Of a stretch of DNA of 64,000 nucleotides, positions 21,070-34,200 are shown one piece after another. The stretch comes from Miscanthus floridulus (Eukaryota > Streptophyta > Magnoliopsida > Poales > Poaceae): NCBI RefSeq assembly GCF_019320115.1, contig NC_089583.1, forward strand, positions 83,655,928-83,719,927, read 5' to 3'. Position numbers and translations under genes: made by a program. The notes beneath the pieces were generated by a model that did not search any database, was not told the origin of the DNA, and saw only the letters and a list, made by a program, of their open reading frames with translations. Position 1 is the stretch's first letter; the number at the start of each line of letters is the position of its first letter.

Positions 21070-21510
21070 GGCAAAAGTCGGGCCAACCGGACGCTCCGGT
21101 CTGATTGACCAGACACAGGACCTCAGCGTCCGGTCACACGATACTCGCCATGTGTCCCCTCCTTCAAACGTTGTTCATCTGATCTCAATGGTCATCTAAC
21201 GACAAGACGCTCTAGCTTGAACTGACCGGACACAGCAACCCCAGTGTCCGGTTGTTTCCAGTAAGGTACCAGACATGGCCGGACGCGTCCGATCAGTCGC
21301 GATCAGACGTAGCACCAGCGTCTAGTCACTTCCATCTTCTTTATTCTGCCTATGTCACCATACATCACCCTAACCGAATGCATACGCCCAGCATCTGGTC
21401 ACTTCCTGCGCCAGCATCCGATCGATGACCGACGCCTGCACACTGACTGCCACTACTGACCGGACGCTAGAACCCAGCGTTCGGTCACTACGTGACTAGT
21501 GTCCGGTCCA
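21070..21510 (-). promoter_or_regulatory. CCGGACGC / GTCCGG dyad array in the C1 LTR U3
   Basis: At least ten short inverted words built on CGGA/TCCG occur here: ccggacgctccggtc near 21088, agcgtccggtcac near 21126, accggacac and agtgtccggtt near 21225-21255, gccggacgcgtccgatca near 21278, accggacgct near 21459, gcgttcggtcac and gtgtccggtcc to 21509. They alternate with agac/gacc spacers. Their position immediately upstream of the TATA box suggests an enhancer, by analogy with CCGGAC-type repeats in other grass copia LTRs. Confidence 0.6.
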
Positions 21511-22009
21511 CTCTATGAGACCCTATCTTTTTGGAACCAGGCGTCAGTGGCACCATCGATCTGTCCACACTCTATGGGCGGACACTCCACCGGTGGAGTT
21601 TCAAACCCTTCCCACCTCCGTTCCATCGCCGAGTTGATCCACATCAACTCCAACTTCATCTCCTTTGTAAATGTGCCAACACCACCAAGTGTACACCACC
21701 ATGTGTATGTGTGTTAGCATTTTCACAATCATTTTTCAAAGGATTAGCCACTCAGCTTGCCACGCCACTCAATCCTAGCAACGATGCAAAGTTAGATCAC
21801 TCAAGTGGCACTAGATGACCGATATGCAAACAAGTTTGCTCCTCTTGATAGTATGGCCTTCTATCCTAAACTCGGTCATCAACTTCTCTACACACCTATG
21901 ACCGGTGAAATAAAATGCCCTAGGTTATACCTTTGCCTTGCGCATTCCATTCCATCTCCTCCAATGTTGATGCAACACATGCACCAACATGATCAACAAT
22001 GATATGATC

Positions 22010-25000
22010 TGTAACACCTCTGGTGTTTTGACCTAGCACTAAAAATTTACATGTCATCATGTGCATTGCAAAGTATTCATATAGTATAAAGTTTTGAATG
22101 CATTCACTAAATAAGGTTTATTTCATAATGTTGTTATTTCATGTGATGTGTTTCAAAAACCCTAAATAAAGATCATGACCACAAGGGTCAAATTTCATGT
22201 GATCATGTGAGGCCATGTGTCATTTGACTCAAATAACCCTAATGGGCCATGTTACTAGTCAAAAATCAAAATTTAAGTAAAAGGAAGACAAATCAAATTT
22301 GAATTCAAATTCAAATTATAAAAGTCCTTTTTGTCCCTTTTGACTAATTCAAAATCCATATGGAATTTGGGGTTGAGGCAAAAAGCAAAGTTGGAGATTA
22401 TTTTATGTAGATCAACTTTGGTATTCAAAGTTTTTCAAGTTTACATATAAAAATTGGAGTAATTTTGAAATTATTCAAATGCTCAAATGTACCCCAAATT
22501 CAAATTTCAAAATGGAGACAGAATTTGAAAATATTTCTAGAAGCAAAGTTGTAGAGTTTGAAAAATTGAACAACTTTCATTTTTGGAGATTTTCAACTTC
22601 TTTAGAAAATTTGTGAGTAATTTGAAAAAATGGATGCAGTGGCAGTTCTGTAAATTTTTCAAAAATCTATCTCCACCTCTCTGCTTACCGCCGGCGCCAC
22701 GCGGAGATCACCGCCGATCGGGTTTCGCCGCTTTCACGCGCAGTGACATGCCAATACCTCCATGGCGAGTTCACCCGTGTGCTGTCAACACCGCACGCCC
22801 TCCTTGCTATAAATAGGAGCACGCCATCGTCATTCGGAGTTTTTCCGTCGACTGCTCGCCGCCGGTGTCTTGCCCGCACTCGCGCAATTTGTCCTCGCCG
22901 TAGTATCTAGGGCCAATTGCTTTGGTTAGAAGCTCCGCCTCGTCTTCTTGCTCCTCCCAAGCCTGATTGTGTCGCTCCTAGAAGTCCAGCGCCGCCGCAC
23001 GACGTCGTCTTCCCTGAGTCCGACCGGAGCTCCGCCATCCTCGGTCTCACGTGGTCCCGTCGATCCGGTACATCTATGCCTTCACCGAGTCTACCTACGT
23101 GATCATGGTGAGCTCCTGAATGTGAAGACCATTTCACTTTAGTCCCTACTGTAGCATCACCGTGGTTACGCCATTCACCGTCGTGCTCAGTCCGCCATGC
23201 CCGGCGTGGAGGTGTCTCCTGTGCACCTTTTTCCTTTCTAATAGCTGAGATTGGTTTAGGGGAAGTAGTAGATCATTTTGGTGAGGTCTGTTTCGCCGGA
23301 GCGTCACCATCAGCACATTTTGCGGCCGGTCAGTGATGGTAGCGCCGTCGTGATTGCTTTGAGTCACTGACAGTGGGGTCAGCCTGTCAGTGCGAGTGAG
23401 GAAGAAGAACAGTGATGATTTTTATTTTCTGAATTTGTGAATAGTGTTGAAACTTTGGGAATTTGTAGGAAATTCATGATAGCTCCAAAAATTCTGAAAT
23501 TTTGTGTGTAGCTTCTGTACATGTTCTAGTATGATTTAAAAATTTGAAACTTGAAATTTGAATCTATTTTTAATGTTCAAATATTCAGTCCATTAATTGA
23601 AAAATGCAATTTCCATGATTTTTGTAGGTCACTGTATAATTCCAAAAATCTTGAAATTTGTTTTGGTACACTAATTTGTCATGAGGAATCTTACATAAAA
23701 TTTTTAGGTCATTTGGAACAAGTTCATTTTTGGGCTTAATTCCAAATTAATTTAAAAATAAATAAAGACAAACCCTAAGTGTTCAATTAGTGTTGGATCT
23801 TGTTTTGGTCATGTTTTGTGACTAGTAGGGTTTTAAGATCCATTTGGTCAAGTCACATATGTGGTTCTTAATGGTAGGATTGCAAGTTGGTTTTGTTGGC
23901 TTGCAACTGTACCGTGAAATAAAAATCATTTGCGGGTGTTTTTACATTTCATTTACCATGAAAGCATCATGTTTACATTATCATCATGTTAAAGCATATG
24001 TTATCATTTCGTGTAGAACCCGAGAGTGAAACAATTCTAGTTGAGCAAGTTCTAGAAGAATCCCTAGTTGTCATGGGATTCGATAATCGTGGTACTGATC
24101 CGGAACCTGAGATCGTCAACGAAGGCAAGCCCCGGTTTATGCATTAAGCCCTTACCTTGTTTACTTTGAAAAGTTTATCACCTATGTTACTTATTGCATT
24201 AAGTTGTTTAATTCAAATGTTACCTACTTGATGCATTACCTATCTTGATAATTGTTTACCATCCTTGACGATGTTTTCATTTATAAAGGCGTAGTGTGCT
24301 TAGTATGCTTTATGGTAGGCTTTCAAAGTAAAAGTTTTGATACAATCAAAGATGGCATACTGGCCAAAGAAAGAAAGAATGTAGAATGAATTAGAGACTA
24401 GTCGGGTGACTTATCTTGAATGTTGGGTAATGTTGCCGACTATGTCACTTAAAGGCCACTCATTGTGGATCTTCTGAACGAGACACTTTGTAGTACTGGT
24501 CACATACTCTGGTAAGCCTACTTCAGCTAATCTGATACTAAGATGAATGCCCATGCACTAGGAGTGGAGAGATGGTGGGAGTAGCGTGTACCCTCATGGC
24601 TGGAATGTGGCCGGATTTGAGGTGTGCTGTGCTCTCGGGTGGCGTGGAGACGACTTAGTATAGGAGGATCCGGTAGCAAGGTTGATATATGCAAGATTAA
24701 GTTCTACATATGTCGTGTGATAAGGAATCCCTAGCTGGGACTTGAATCAATTCGAATTGCCAGTGCTCGGTGGATATGGAGACTCGATTCATTACAGAAG
24801 CAATGCAGGACTGGTGAATTACTAAAACATGAGAAAAGAATGAAATGAGAAGGAATAGAATATGGAAAATGTACATTTAGTTTGAGATAATGAACTAAAA
24901 GGACTTAGGGGAAAAACTGAAAAATAGGATAAGAATAGTAAGCTTTTGGCAAAGTACTTTGAATATTGCTACATCCTTACCTTGTCCCAAACCCCTGCAT

Positions 25001-25515
25001 CTCTAAAGTCTTACACCCCGTTACGTCGGGTTAGTCTTGTTGAGTACCTTTGTACTCAGGGTTTGTTAACCCTTGTTGCAGGTGAGTCGCATGTGCAGGC
25101 TTGTTTTGGTCCCTGCTGCATGTCTGTGTTTGAAGTCAATGACGATGAGGAATGATGAATGGACTTTGGACAAGGCACTAGTTTGTTTGATAAATAAAGT
25201 TAATGTAATATTATCCTGCTAATATGGTTGTATGACACTTATGGTATTGTAAGTTTGAAAACAACTGGTTTGTAACTATGTTATCTTAAGACTTCTGCTA
25301 TCTTTTACTCTGATGTATATATTTGAATAAATTGTTGTAATCTACAATGTCTATGATTGGGACCCTGTTTGAAAAGAGAATCGTGGATGATTCAGGGTTT
25401 CCCAAGGACACCCAACAGACCTGTTGAGTTGTTGGGAACTCGTATACGCTATCCGAGGTCTGTTAAGACGACGATAGGTGCACATGGGCCTGATTCCTTA
25501 GGAGGTTCTGCCACA
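22010..25515 (+). repeat. Gypsy 5-prime LTR (3506 bp)
   Basis: Starts TGTAACACCTCTGG and ends ggaggttctgccaca, just before the PBS. It includes the A/T-rich U3, a TATA box at 22808, and a GC-rich leader to about 23400. The 3-prime half resembles that of other long-LTR gypsies here (gagtacctttgtactcaggg, cccttgttgcaggtgag). Confidence 0.93.
22808..22815 (+). promoter_or_regulatory. Gypsy LTR TATA box
   Basis: Tataaata in the context cttgctataaataggagc. The same box is conserved in the 3-prime LTR near 32066. Confidence 0.75.
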
Positions 25516-25517
25516 GC

Positions 25518-25529
25518 TGGTATCAGAGC
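25518..25529 (+). other. Gypsy primer-binding site (initiator tRNA-Met)
   Basis: TGGTATCAGAGC, a perfect match to the standard plant tRNA-iMet PBS, two bases after the LTR end. Confidence 0.93.
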
Positions 25530-25900
25530 AGTTCTCATCTAAGATCATTGTAGGTTACTTTGGAAAACCTTCAAAATGATTTGGATCAAGGAAAGTAAAC
25601 ATGATATTTTGAAAGTTCAATTTCTTTCTTCTTACCTTTGATCTAGACTCAATCTTGTCTTATTTGAAAGTTTGTGGCGGATAATATGATTAGGTTTGTC
25701 CTATGTATTAAAAATCTAGTACTTATGATTATATAAATCTTTTGTACTTAGATTCGTAAGATCGATTCATGCATCATGCTTAAGCACCTTGCATAATAAT
25801 TCCCCTTAATAGTGGTTGGGTAAGTAATGTCAATCCCATTCTTGCTAATCTCCATTATCCTCAAGCTATTCTTATAGTCCTACCTTAAATCCTATAGGCT

Positions 25901-27713
25901 ATGGCAAAGACCAAGAAAACCGCACGCAAGTCCACCGGACCTCATGGAGTCCCTCGTCACCAGTTGGCACCAAGAAACCATGAGCTTGGTGAAGCAAGTT
26001 CCAAGAACCTAGGAGAGGAAGGATCTTCAAGCAACCCCACCAACGTCGAGAACCTTAACAAGGAGCTCAACACTCTTCGTCGAGCTCATGCCAAAGATCA
26101 AGAAGAGCTGGCAGGAAATGCAAAGGGGTATCACCATGACCATGGAGCTACGGAATGAAGCCTAGACATGAGAGGATGCGGCCAATGAATGCGTCAATGA
26201 GTTGGAGTTCTACGTAGAGGACCTAGAGATGGACAATGCTATTCTTCATGAGAATGTCCACATGTTGTACACTCAACTTCATCCACCTCATGGGGATGGT
26301 GAAGTTACCGATGAAGAAATGATTGTAGCTCTAGGAGAAGTGGAGAATGAAGAGGAGGAGGATCCTGAGGAGTTGGTGTACTTCTTAGATGAAGATGAGG
26401 TTTTGTCCGATATGGGCATGGATGCTGAAGACTGAGAGCTTGGAGTAGAAGTAGTTCCTTTACTGCTTTCCTAGAAAACCAGGGTTGTCTTTTGGGATAC
26501 AAGACATGTAATATAAATAAGGACCCTTTATAGCATGAAACCTTTTAAATGTTTTCAATAAAGAATAATGTAAGTAAATGTGTTTCTCTAACAGATGCCT
26601 CGTCCTATCACCCGAACTGGTGCTAGTGGCTCGCATGACGATGATGAGTGCCCAAATCCTCCACTAATGCCCTTGACTATGGTAGATGCCATAGCCGCAC
26701 TCATCAACACAATGGCAGAGAATGCTAGGCTGTTAAGGGAGTTGGCGTAGAACCAGCAGGCACCATACCCTAATTGTGGCCGTCGTAATGGAAATGACGA
26801 GTCAACTTATGTGGATTTTATTAACACATGTCCACCAGTGTTCTCTAAGGCAGAAGAACCTTTAGAAGCAAACGATTGGCTTAGGACAATAGAGCAAAAG
26901 TTCGAGTTGATTCACTGTACCGAGGTTCAGAAACCTAGGTTTGCGGCACAGCAACTCCGAGGAGCTGTTGGTGCCTGGTGGGCAAATTTGGTGGCAGTAC
27001 AACCCACTGGTCACCAAATCAACTAGAGGGAGTTCAAGGATGCATTTAGGGCACACTATATTCCAGACGGTGTGATGACCATGAAGTTAGAAGAGTTCTT
27101 GGCTCTTAAGCAAGGGGAGCACCCGGTGATGCATTATGTTGGGCGTTTCAATCACCTGTCGCAGTATGCTATTGAGTATGTGAATACTAACAGGAAGAAA
27201 AAGAATCATTTTCTTAGAGGCCTGAACACTAAACTTTAGACCATGATGGCAACTTATGGTAATGCAACTTACCATGAGACAATCAACATTGTTATCGCTT
27301 CAGAAGAGAATTACCGCCGACACAAGGAGGCGAAGAAGAAGAAAATATTTGCTTCCGGATCATCAAGTGGCAAGCGTCAGAAGATAGTATACCATCCTCA
27401 GAATCATGGCCATACGCCATTCCGCCCACAACAAGGCCAAAGCAGGCAGCAGATCTTTATTCGCCCTACAACTAATACGCCTTATACTCATCAAGCCCCG
27501 CAGCAGCAAAATAATACAAATAATGCAAACCGCAATGCTACTCCCCAGAATCACAATTTTCCATGCTATAATTGTGGTAAACCCAGACATTTTTCCTGAG
27601 ACTATCCGTATCCTAGGAAGAACAATCCTGATGCACCCAAAGCCCCTGTTAATCAAGCTCAGAATCAGTACAAGGGCAATGCTCAGAATAATCAGAAGGG
27701 TCAGGCTGAGTAG
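25901..27713 (+). pseudogene. Gypsy gag, decayed
   Basis: Two coding blocks are seen. An upstream frame from 25901 (MAKTKKTARKSTGPHGVP...) encodes a charged leader that stops at 26156 and resumes in another frame (26202-26435). A gag start at 26595 (MPRPITRTGAS) opens the capsid region with DWLRTIEQKFELIHC, KPRFAAQQLRGAVGAWW, FRAHYIP and MKLEEFLALKQGEHPVMHYV, the retrotransposon gag fold. The region ends in one zinc knuckle, CYNCGKPRHFS, whose last Cys is missing (a Tyr follows a stop). In-frame stops are at 26748, 27024, 27237, 27597 and 27711. Confidence 0.85.
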
Positions 27714-28200
27714 AAAACTAGAAGGGTATTCTATACTCAAGTGGAATCTATTCCAGAAGGAGAACCAGTTATGATGGGTATGTTTCCCATTGCTAAGCAT
27801 CCTACAATTACCTTATTTGATTCTGGTGCATCCCATACATTCATCAATCGTACATTTGTTGTGAAGCATGGGATAGCTATTGGGAAAACAAAAGAACCCT
27901 ATCATATACAGTCGCCTGGGGGACGAATCTGTACAAGGGAGGTAGTTTAGCATGTACCTATTGATTTGGGAGGATATGAGTTCCCTACCAATATGCTGAT
28001 ATTAAAGGATCAAGATATAGATGTGATCCTTGGTATGAACTGGTTAACTCAACACAGGGCTATCATAGATGTCCTGCGTAGAACCATAAGGATAAATGCA
28101 CCAGACAGCAAAACCCAACTTCTCATCCAACTTCCCTTTCCTAAGAGTACAGTGGAAATAGTCTGTGCAACTATTGTTGAAGGAGCCGAGGAAATTTCAG
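27714..28200 (+). pseudogene. Gypsy aspartic protease
   Basis: The catalytic motif DSGASHTFI (DSG at 27819-27827) is preceded by the hydrophobic strand TITLF, as in retropepsins. Further on, [16 protein letters not shown] is the conserved second half. A TAG at 27948 separates the active-site half from the rest. It would process Gag-Pol if translated. Confidence 0.85.
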
Positions 28201-29508
28201 TGGTATGTGAGTTTACGGATGTCTTTCCTGATGATCTACCTGGTCTGCCACTAGACCAAGACGTAGAGTTCAGAATTGATCTAAAACCAGGGACAGCACT
28301 AGTGTCCAGAAGAGCATATAGGATGCCACCCAAGGAACTAGCAGAATTAAAAATGCAACTACAAGAGTTGTTAGACAAGGGTTTCATTCAACCTAGTTCA
28401 TCACCTTGGGGATGCCCTGCTATCTTCGTAAAGAAGAAAGACCAAACCTTAAGGTTATGTGTTGACTATCGACCGTTAAATGAAGTCACCATCAAGAACA
28501 AATACCCCTTACCTCGAATAGATTTGCTTTTTGATCAACTTGCGGGAGCTAAGGTATTTTCGAAGATAGACCTAAGATCAAGCTACCACCAGATTAAGAT
28601 CAGATGTGAAGATGTGCCGAAGACAGCATTTACTACCCGATATGGTCTATATGAGTATCTAGTCATGTCTTTTGGGCTAACCAATGCCTCGGCTCATTTC
28701 ATGTAGCTGATTGAACTCAGTTTTCATGCCTGAGTTAGATAAGTTTGTCGTGGTGTTCATAGACAACATTCTTATCTATTCTAAGAGTAAAGAGGAACAT
28801 GCGGAACATCTCTGTATTGTTCTACAAAGATTAAGAGATCACCAATTATATGCCAAATTCAGCAAATGTGCATTTTGGTTGAAGGAAGTACAATTTCTGG
28901 GTCATGTACTATCTACTGAAGGTATAGCTGTTGATCTGAGTATGGTGGAAGAAGTCCTTAATTGGAAAGCACCTACAACTGTTCATCAAGTTCATAGTTT
29001 CTTAGGGTTGGCAGGGTATTACCATCGGTTTATCCCTGACTTCTCTAGAATTGCGAAGCCAATTACTGGATTGCTGAAAAATCAAACAAAGTTTGTATGG
29101 TCAACAGAATGTGAAGAGGCCTTTCAGACATTAAAGAAGTTACTGACAACTGCACCAGTATTAGCACAACTAGATATCGAGAGGCCATTTGATATCTATT
29201 GTGATGCATCTAGAATTGGTATTGGTTGTGTTCCTATGCAAGAAGGCAGAGTCATAGCATACGCTTCTAGACAACTCAAGAAGCATGAGGAACATTATCC
29301 CACCCATGATCTTGAATTAGCTGCTATTGTCCATTCACTCAAGATTTGGCGACATTATTTATTGGGCAATATCTGTCATATCTATACGGATCACAAAAGT
29401 TTGAAATACATCTTCACTCAGTCAGAGTTGAATATGAGGCAAAGAAGATGGTTAGAACTTATCAAAGATTATGATTTAGAAGGTGCATTATCATCCGGGC
29501 AAGGCTAA
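28201..29508 (+). pseudogene. Gypsy reverse transcriptase and RNase H
   Basis: RT blocks are in order: [67 protein letters not shown] and [19 protein letters not shown] at 28704 and a frame break lie near 28710. The catalytic YxDD-equivalent then reads [12 protein letters not shown]: the second aspartate is Asn (28765-28767), which should inactivate polymerisation. Next come [27 protein letters not shown] and the RNase H-like [16 protein letters not shown] and YTDHKSL. The frame shifts again at about 29487. Confidence 0.9.
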
Positions 29509-31070
29509 TGTGGTTGCCGATGCCCTGAGTCACAAGCGTCATTGTCATTGCCTGATTGTAGAACCGATGCAGCGAACATTGTGTCAAGAGATGGAGCATC
29601 TGAATTTACAGATCATAGAACAAGGTTCCCTATCCAATATTGTAGTTGAGTCCACTATCAAAGATCAGATCATTGCTGCTCAACAGAAAAGTAAGGGCAT
29701 AGCCCATATTAAGGATAAAGTTAGATCTGGAAAACCAACATGTTTCAAGATTGATGAATCAGATGTCGTATGGTTTAAGGATAGATTGGTAGTACCCAAA
29801 AATTCAAAGCTGCGAAAGAAGATTCTTGATGAAGCTCATTCTACAAGATACTCCATTCATCCAGGTAGCAACAAAATGTATCATGATCTGAGAAAGAGAT
29901 ATTGATGGACCAAAATGAAAATAGAAATAGCTCAATATGTAGCCAAGTGTGATATTTGTCAGAGAGTCAAAGCGGTTCATATGAAGACTGCAGGTCCATT
30001 ACATTCATTGCCAGTTCCATCTTGGAAGTGGGAAGATATCTGTATGGACTTCATAGTAGGGTTGCCTAGGACATCTACAGGCTACAATTCAATATGGGTT
30101 ATTGTTGATCGCCTAACCAAGATAGCTCATTTCTTACCAGTCAGAGATAAATATCGAGCGAAACAATATGCCAAGCTTTATCTTGATAGAATCTTCAGTC
30201 TGCATGGGGCACCCAAGACCATTGTCTCTGACAGAGGGTCATTGTTCATATCTAAGTTTTGGAAAAGTCTACATGAGTCTTTAGGAACTAAACTTATCTG
30301 TAGTTCTGCTTATCATCCGCAAATAGACAGACAGACTGAAAGGGTAAATCAAATTCTTGAAGATATGTTAAGAGCATGTGTTCTTTCCTTTGGTGCTAAA
30401 TGGGATGAATGTCTTCCCTTAGCTGAATTCTCGTATAACAATAGCCATCAAGAGAGTATTAAGATGGCACCCTTCAAAGCACTGTATGGCCGTAGGTGCC
30501 AGACACCTTTAAATTGGTCAGAAGCTAGAGAACGTTGGTTCTTTGGACCGGATGTGGTCAAGGAAGCTGAAGAGAAAGTTAAACTCATACAAGCTAATAT
30601 GAAGATAGCTCAATCCTGACAGAAAAACTATGCTGATAAGAGGAGACGACCGCTAGAATTCAAAGTGGGAGATTATGTCTACCTCAAGGTATCACCGATG
30701 AAAGGAGTTCATCATTTTGGGATTCAGGGAAAGTTAGCACCCCGTTATGTAGGTCCTTTTCAAATCCAACAACGATGTGGACCAGTCGCCTATCGCTGTC
30801 AAGCTACCAGATCACATGTCAGCGGTGCATGATATCTTTCATGTATCTCAGTTAAAGAAGTGTCTTCAAGTACCTGACCAGGAGATTGACTTTGGTGATG
30901 TAGAACTAGAACCTAATTTGACTTATGCCGAGTACCCCATTAGAGTTTTAGATCAGAAAGATTGAGTCACTCGGAGACGTACGATCAAGTTCTACAAAGT
31001 ACAATGGAATCAACACACTGAAGATGAAGCTACTTGGGAGTTCCGAGGATTACTTAGAAGAGAATTTTCT
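29483..31070 (+). pseudogene. Gypsy integrase with C-terminal chromodomain
   Basis: A zinc-binding HHCC region is visible (HSTRYSIHPG...KCDICQRVK), interrupted by a TGA at 29903. The DDE core is MDFIVGLP, TIVSDRGSLF and a Glu in DRQTERVNQ. The GPY-like tail follows a TGA at 30617 and a frame change. The last block, reading LDQKD, stop (30963), VTRRRTIKFYKVQW and EDEATWEF, is a chromodomain-type module. In this lineage it directs integration to H3K9-methylated chromatin. The stops at 30617 and 30963 both look like CGA-to-TGA changes at Arg positions. Confidence 0.85.
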
Positions 31071-31250
31071 TGACTTCTTCGCTTCTATCTAGTTGTAATA
31101 CCTTGTCTATATTGTAACTTGTCTCGTTTGTCAGCAGAATGGAAAACCCCCTCACTCGCCTTTTTGAATAAAGTTTTAATGTGTTAGCTTGACACATTTC
31201 CTTTTCCATTACTTAGCCTTAAATTTTAAATCTCAGGACGAGATTTCTTT

Positions 31251-31262
31251 AAGGGGGAAGGG
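31251..31262 (+). other. Gypsy polypurine tract
   Basis: Aagggggaaggg directly before the 3-prime LTR (one T intervenes before TGTAACACC). Confidence 0.9.
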
Positions 31263-31263
31263 T

Positions 31264-34200
31264 TGTAACACCTTTGGTGTTTTGACCTAGCACTAAAAAT
31301 TTACATGTCATCATGTGCATTGCAAAGCATTCATATAGTATAAAGTTTTGAATGCATTCACTAAATAAGGTTTGTTTCATAATGTTGTTATTTCATGTGA
31401 TGTGTTTCAAAAACCCTAAATAAAGATCATGACCACAAGGGTCAAATTTCATGTGATCATGTGAGGCCATGTGTCATTTGACTCAAATAACCCTAATGGG
31501 CCATGTTACTGGTCAAAAATCAAAATTTAAGTAAAAGGAAGACAAATCAAATTTGAATTCAAATTCAAATTATAAAAGTCCTTTTTGCCCCTTTTGACTA
31601 ATTCAAAATCCATATGGAATTTGGGGTTGAGGCAAAAAGCAAAGTTGGAGATTATTTTATGTAGATCAACTTTGGTATTCAAAGTTTTTCAAGTTTACAT
31701 ATAAAAATTGGAGTAATTTTAAAATTATTCAAATGCTCAAATTTACCCCAAATTCAAATTTCAAAATGGAGACAGAATTTGAAAATATTTCTAGAAGCAA
31801 AGTTGTAGAGTTTGAAAAATTGAACAACTTTCATTTTTGGAGATTTTCAACTTCTTTAGAAAATTTGTGAGTAATTTGAAAAAATGGATGCAGTGGCAGT
31901 TCTATAATTTTTTCAAAAATCTATCTCCACCTCTCTGCTTACTGCCGGCGCCACACGGAGATCACCGCCGATCGGGTTTCGCCGCTTTCACGCGCAAGTG
32001 ATACGCCAATACCTCCGTGGCGAGTTCGCCCGTGTGCTGTCAACACCGCATGCCCTCTTTCTTGCTATAAATAGGAGCACGCTGTCGTCATTCGGAGTTT
32101 TTCCGTCGACTGCTCGTCGCCGGTGTCTTGCCCGCACTCGCGCAATTCGTCCTCGCCGTAGTATCTAGGGCCAATTGCTTTGGCTAGAAACTCCTGCCTC
32201 GTCTTCCTACTCCTCCCAAGCCTGATCGTGTTGCTCCTAGAAGTCTAGCGCCGCCGCACGACGTCGTCTTCCCCAAGTCCGGCCAGAGCTCCGCCATCCT
32301 CGGTCTCACTGTGGTCCCGTCGATCCGGTACATCTACGCCTTCACCGAGTCTACCTACGTGATCACGGTGAGCTCCTGAATGTGAAGACCGTTTCACTTT
32401 AGTCCCTACTGCAGTGTCACCGTGGTTACACCGTTCACCGTCGTGCTCAGTCCGCCATGCCCGGCGTGGAGGTGTCTCCTGTGCACCTTTTTCCTTTCTA
32501 ATAGCTGAGATTGGTTTGGGGGAAGTAGTAGATCATTTTGGTGAGGTCTGTTTCGCCGGAGCGTCACCGTCGGCGCATTTTGCGGCCGGCCAGTGAGGGT
32601 AGCGCCGCCGTGATTGCTTTGAGTCACTGACAGTGGGGTCAGCCTGTCAGTGCGAGTGAGGAAGAAGAACAGTGATGATTTTTATTTTCTGAATTTGTGA
32701 ATAGTGCTGAAACTTTGGGAATTTGTAGGAAATTCATGATAGCTCCAAAAATTCTGAAATTTTGTGTGTAGCTTCTGTACATGTTCTAGTATGATTTAAA
32801 AATTTGAAACTTGAAATTTGAATCTATTTTTAATGTTCAAATATTCAGTCCATTAATTACAAAATGCAATTTCCATGATTTTTGTAGGTCACTGTATAAT
32901 TCCAAAAATCATGAAATTTGTTTTGGTACACTAATTTGTCATGAGGAATCTTACATAAAATTTTCAGGTCATTTGGAACAAGTTTATTTTTGGGCTTAAT
33001 TCCAAATTAATTCAAAAATAAATAAAGACAAACCCTAAGTGTTCGATTAGTATTGGATCTTGTTTTGGTCATGTTTTGTGACTAGTAGGGTTTCAAGATC
33101 CATTTGGTCAAGTCACATGTGTGGTTCTTAATGGTAGGATTGCAAGTTGGTTTTGTTGGCTTGCAACTGTACCGTGAAATAAATATCATTTGCTAGGTGT
33201 TTTTACATTTCATGTACCATGAAAGCATCATGTTTACATTATCATCATGTTAAAGCATATGTTATCATTTTGTGTAGAACCCAAGAGTGAAACGATTCTA
33301 GTTGAGCAAGTTCTAGAAGAATCCCCAGTTGTCATGGGATTCGATAATCGTGGTACTGATCCGGAACCTGAGATCATCAACGAAGGCAAGCCTCGGTTTA
33401 TGCATTAAGCCCTTACCTTGTTTACTTTGAAAAGTTTATCACCTATGTTACTTATTGCATTAAGTTGTTTAATTCAAATATTACCTACTTGATGCATTAC
33501 CTACCTTGATAATTGTTTACCATCCTTGACGATGTTTTCATTTATAAAGGCGTAGTGTGCTTAGTATGCTTTATGGTAGGCTTTCAAAGTAAAAGTTTTG
33601 ATACAATCAAAGATGGCATACTGGCCAAAGAAAGAAAGAATGTAGAATGAATTAGAGACTAGTCAAGTGACTTATCTTGAATGTTGGGTAATGTTGCTGA
33701 CTATGTCACTTAAAGGCCACTCATTGTGGATCTTCTGAACGAGACACTTTGTAGTACTGGTCACATACTCCGGTAAGCCTACTTCGGCTAATCCGATACT
33801 AAGACGAATGCCCACGCACTAGGAGTGGAGAGATGGTGGGAGTAGCGTGTACCCTCGTGGCTGGATTGTGGCTAGATTTGAGGTGTGCTGTGCTCTCGGG
33901 TGGCGTGGAGATGGCTTAGTATAGGAGGATCCGGTAGTGAGGTTGATATATGCAAGATTAAGTTCTACATATGTCGTGTGATAAGGAATCCCCAGCTAGG
34001 ACTTGAATCAATTCGAATTGCCGGTGCTCCACTGGATATGGAGACTCGATTCATTATAGAAGCAATGCAGGACTGGTGAATTACTAAAACATGAGAAAAG
34101 AATGAAATGAGAAGGAATAGAATATGGGAAATGTACATTTAGTTTGAGATAATGAACTAAAAGGACTTAGGGGAAAAACTGAAAAATAGGATAAGAATAG

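Larger units (their letters stand above)
19948..22009 (-). repeat. C1 5-prime LTR, proximal part (R-U5 and part of U3)
   Basis: Starts TGTAGGGTCGAG on the plus strand (LTR 3-prime end on the minus strand) and runs to the TGATC duplicated by the nested gypsy. It continues at 34783. With the insertion removed the LTR is about 2.47 kb. It carries a minus-strand TATA box and an upstream CGGA-dyad array. Confidence 0.85.

Noticed and set aside
26305..26502. Minus-strand ORF in the gypsy gag region
   Set aside because: Shadow of the plus-strand gag frame.
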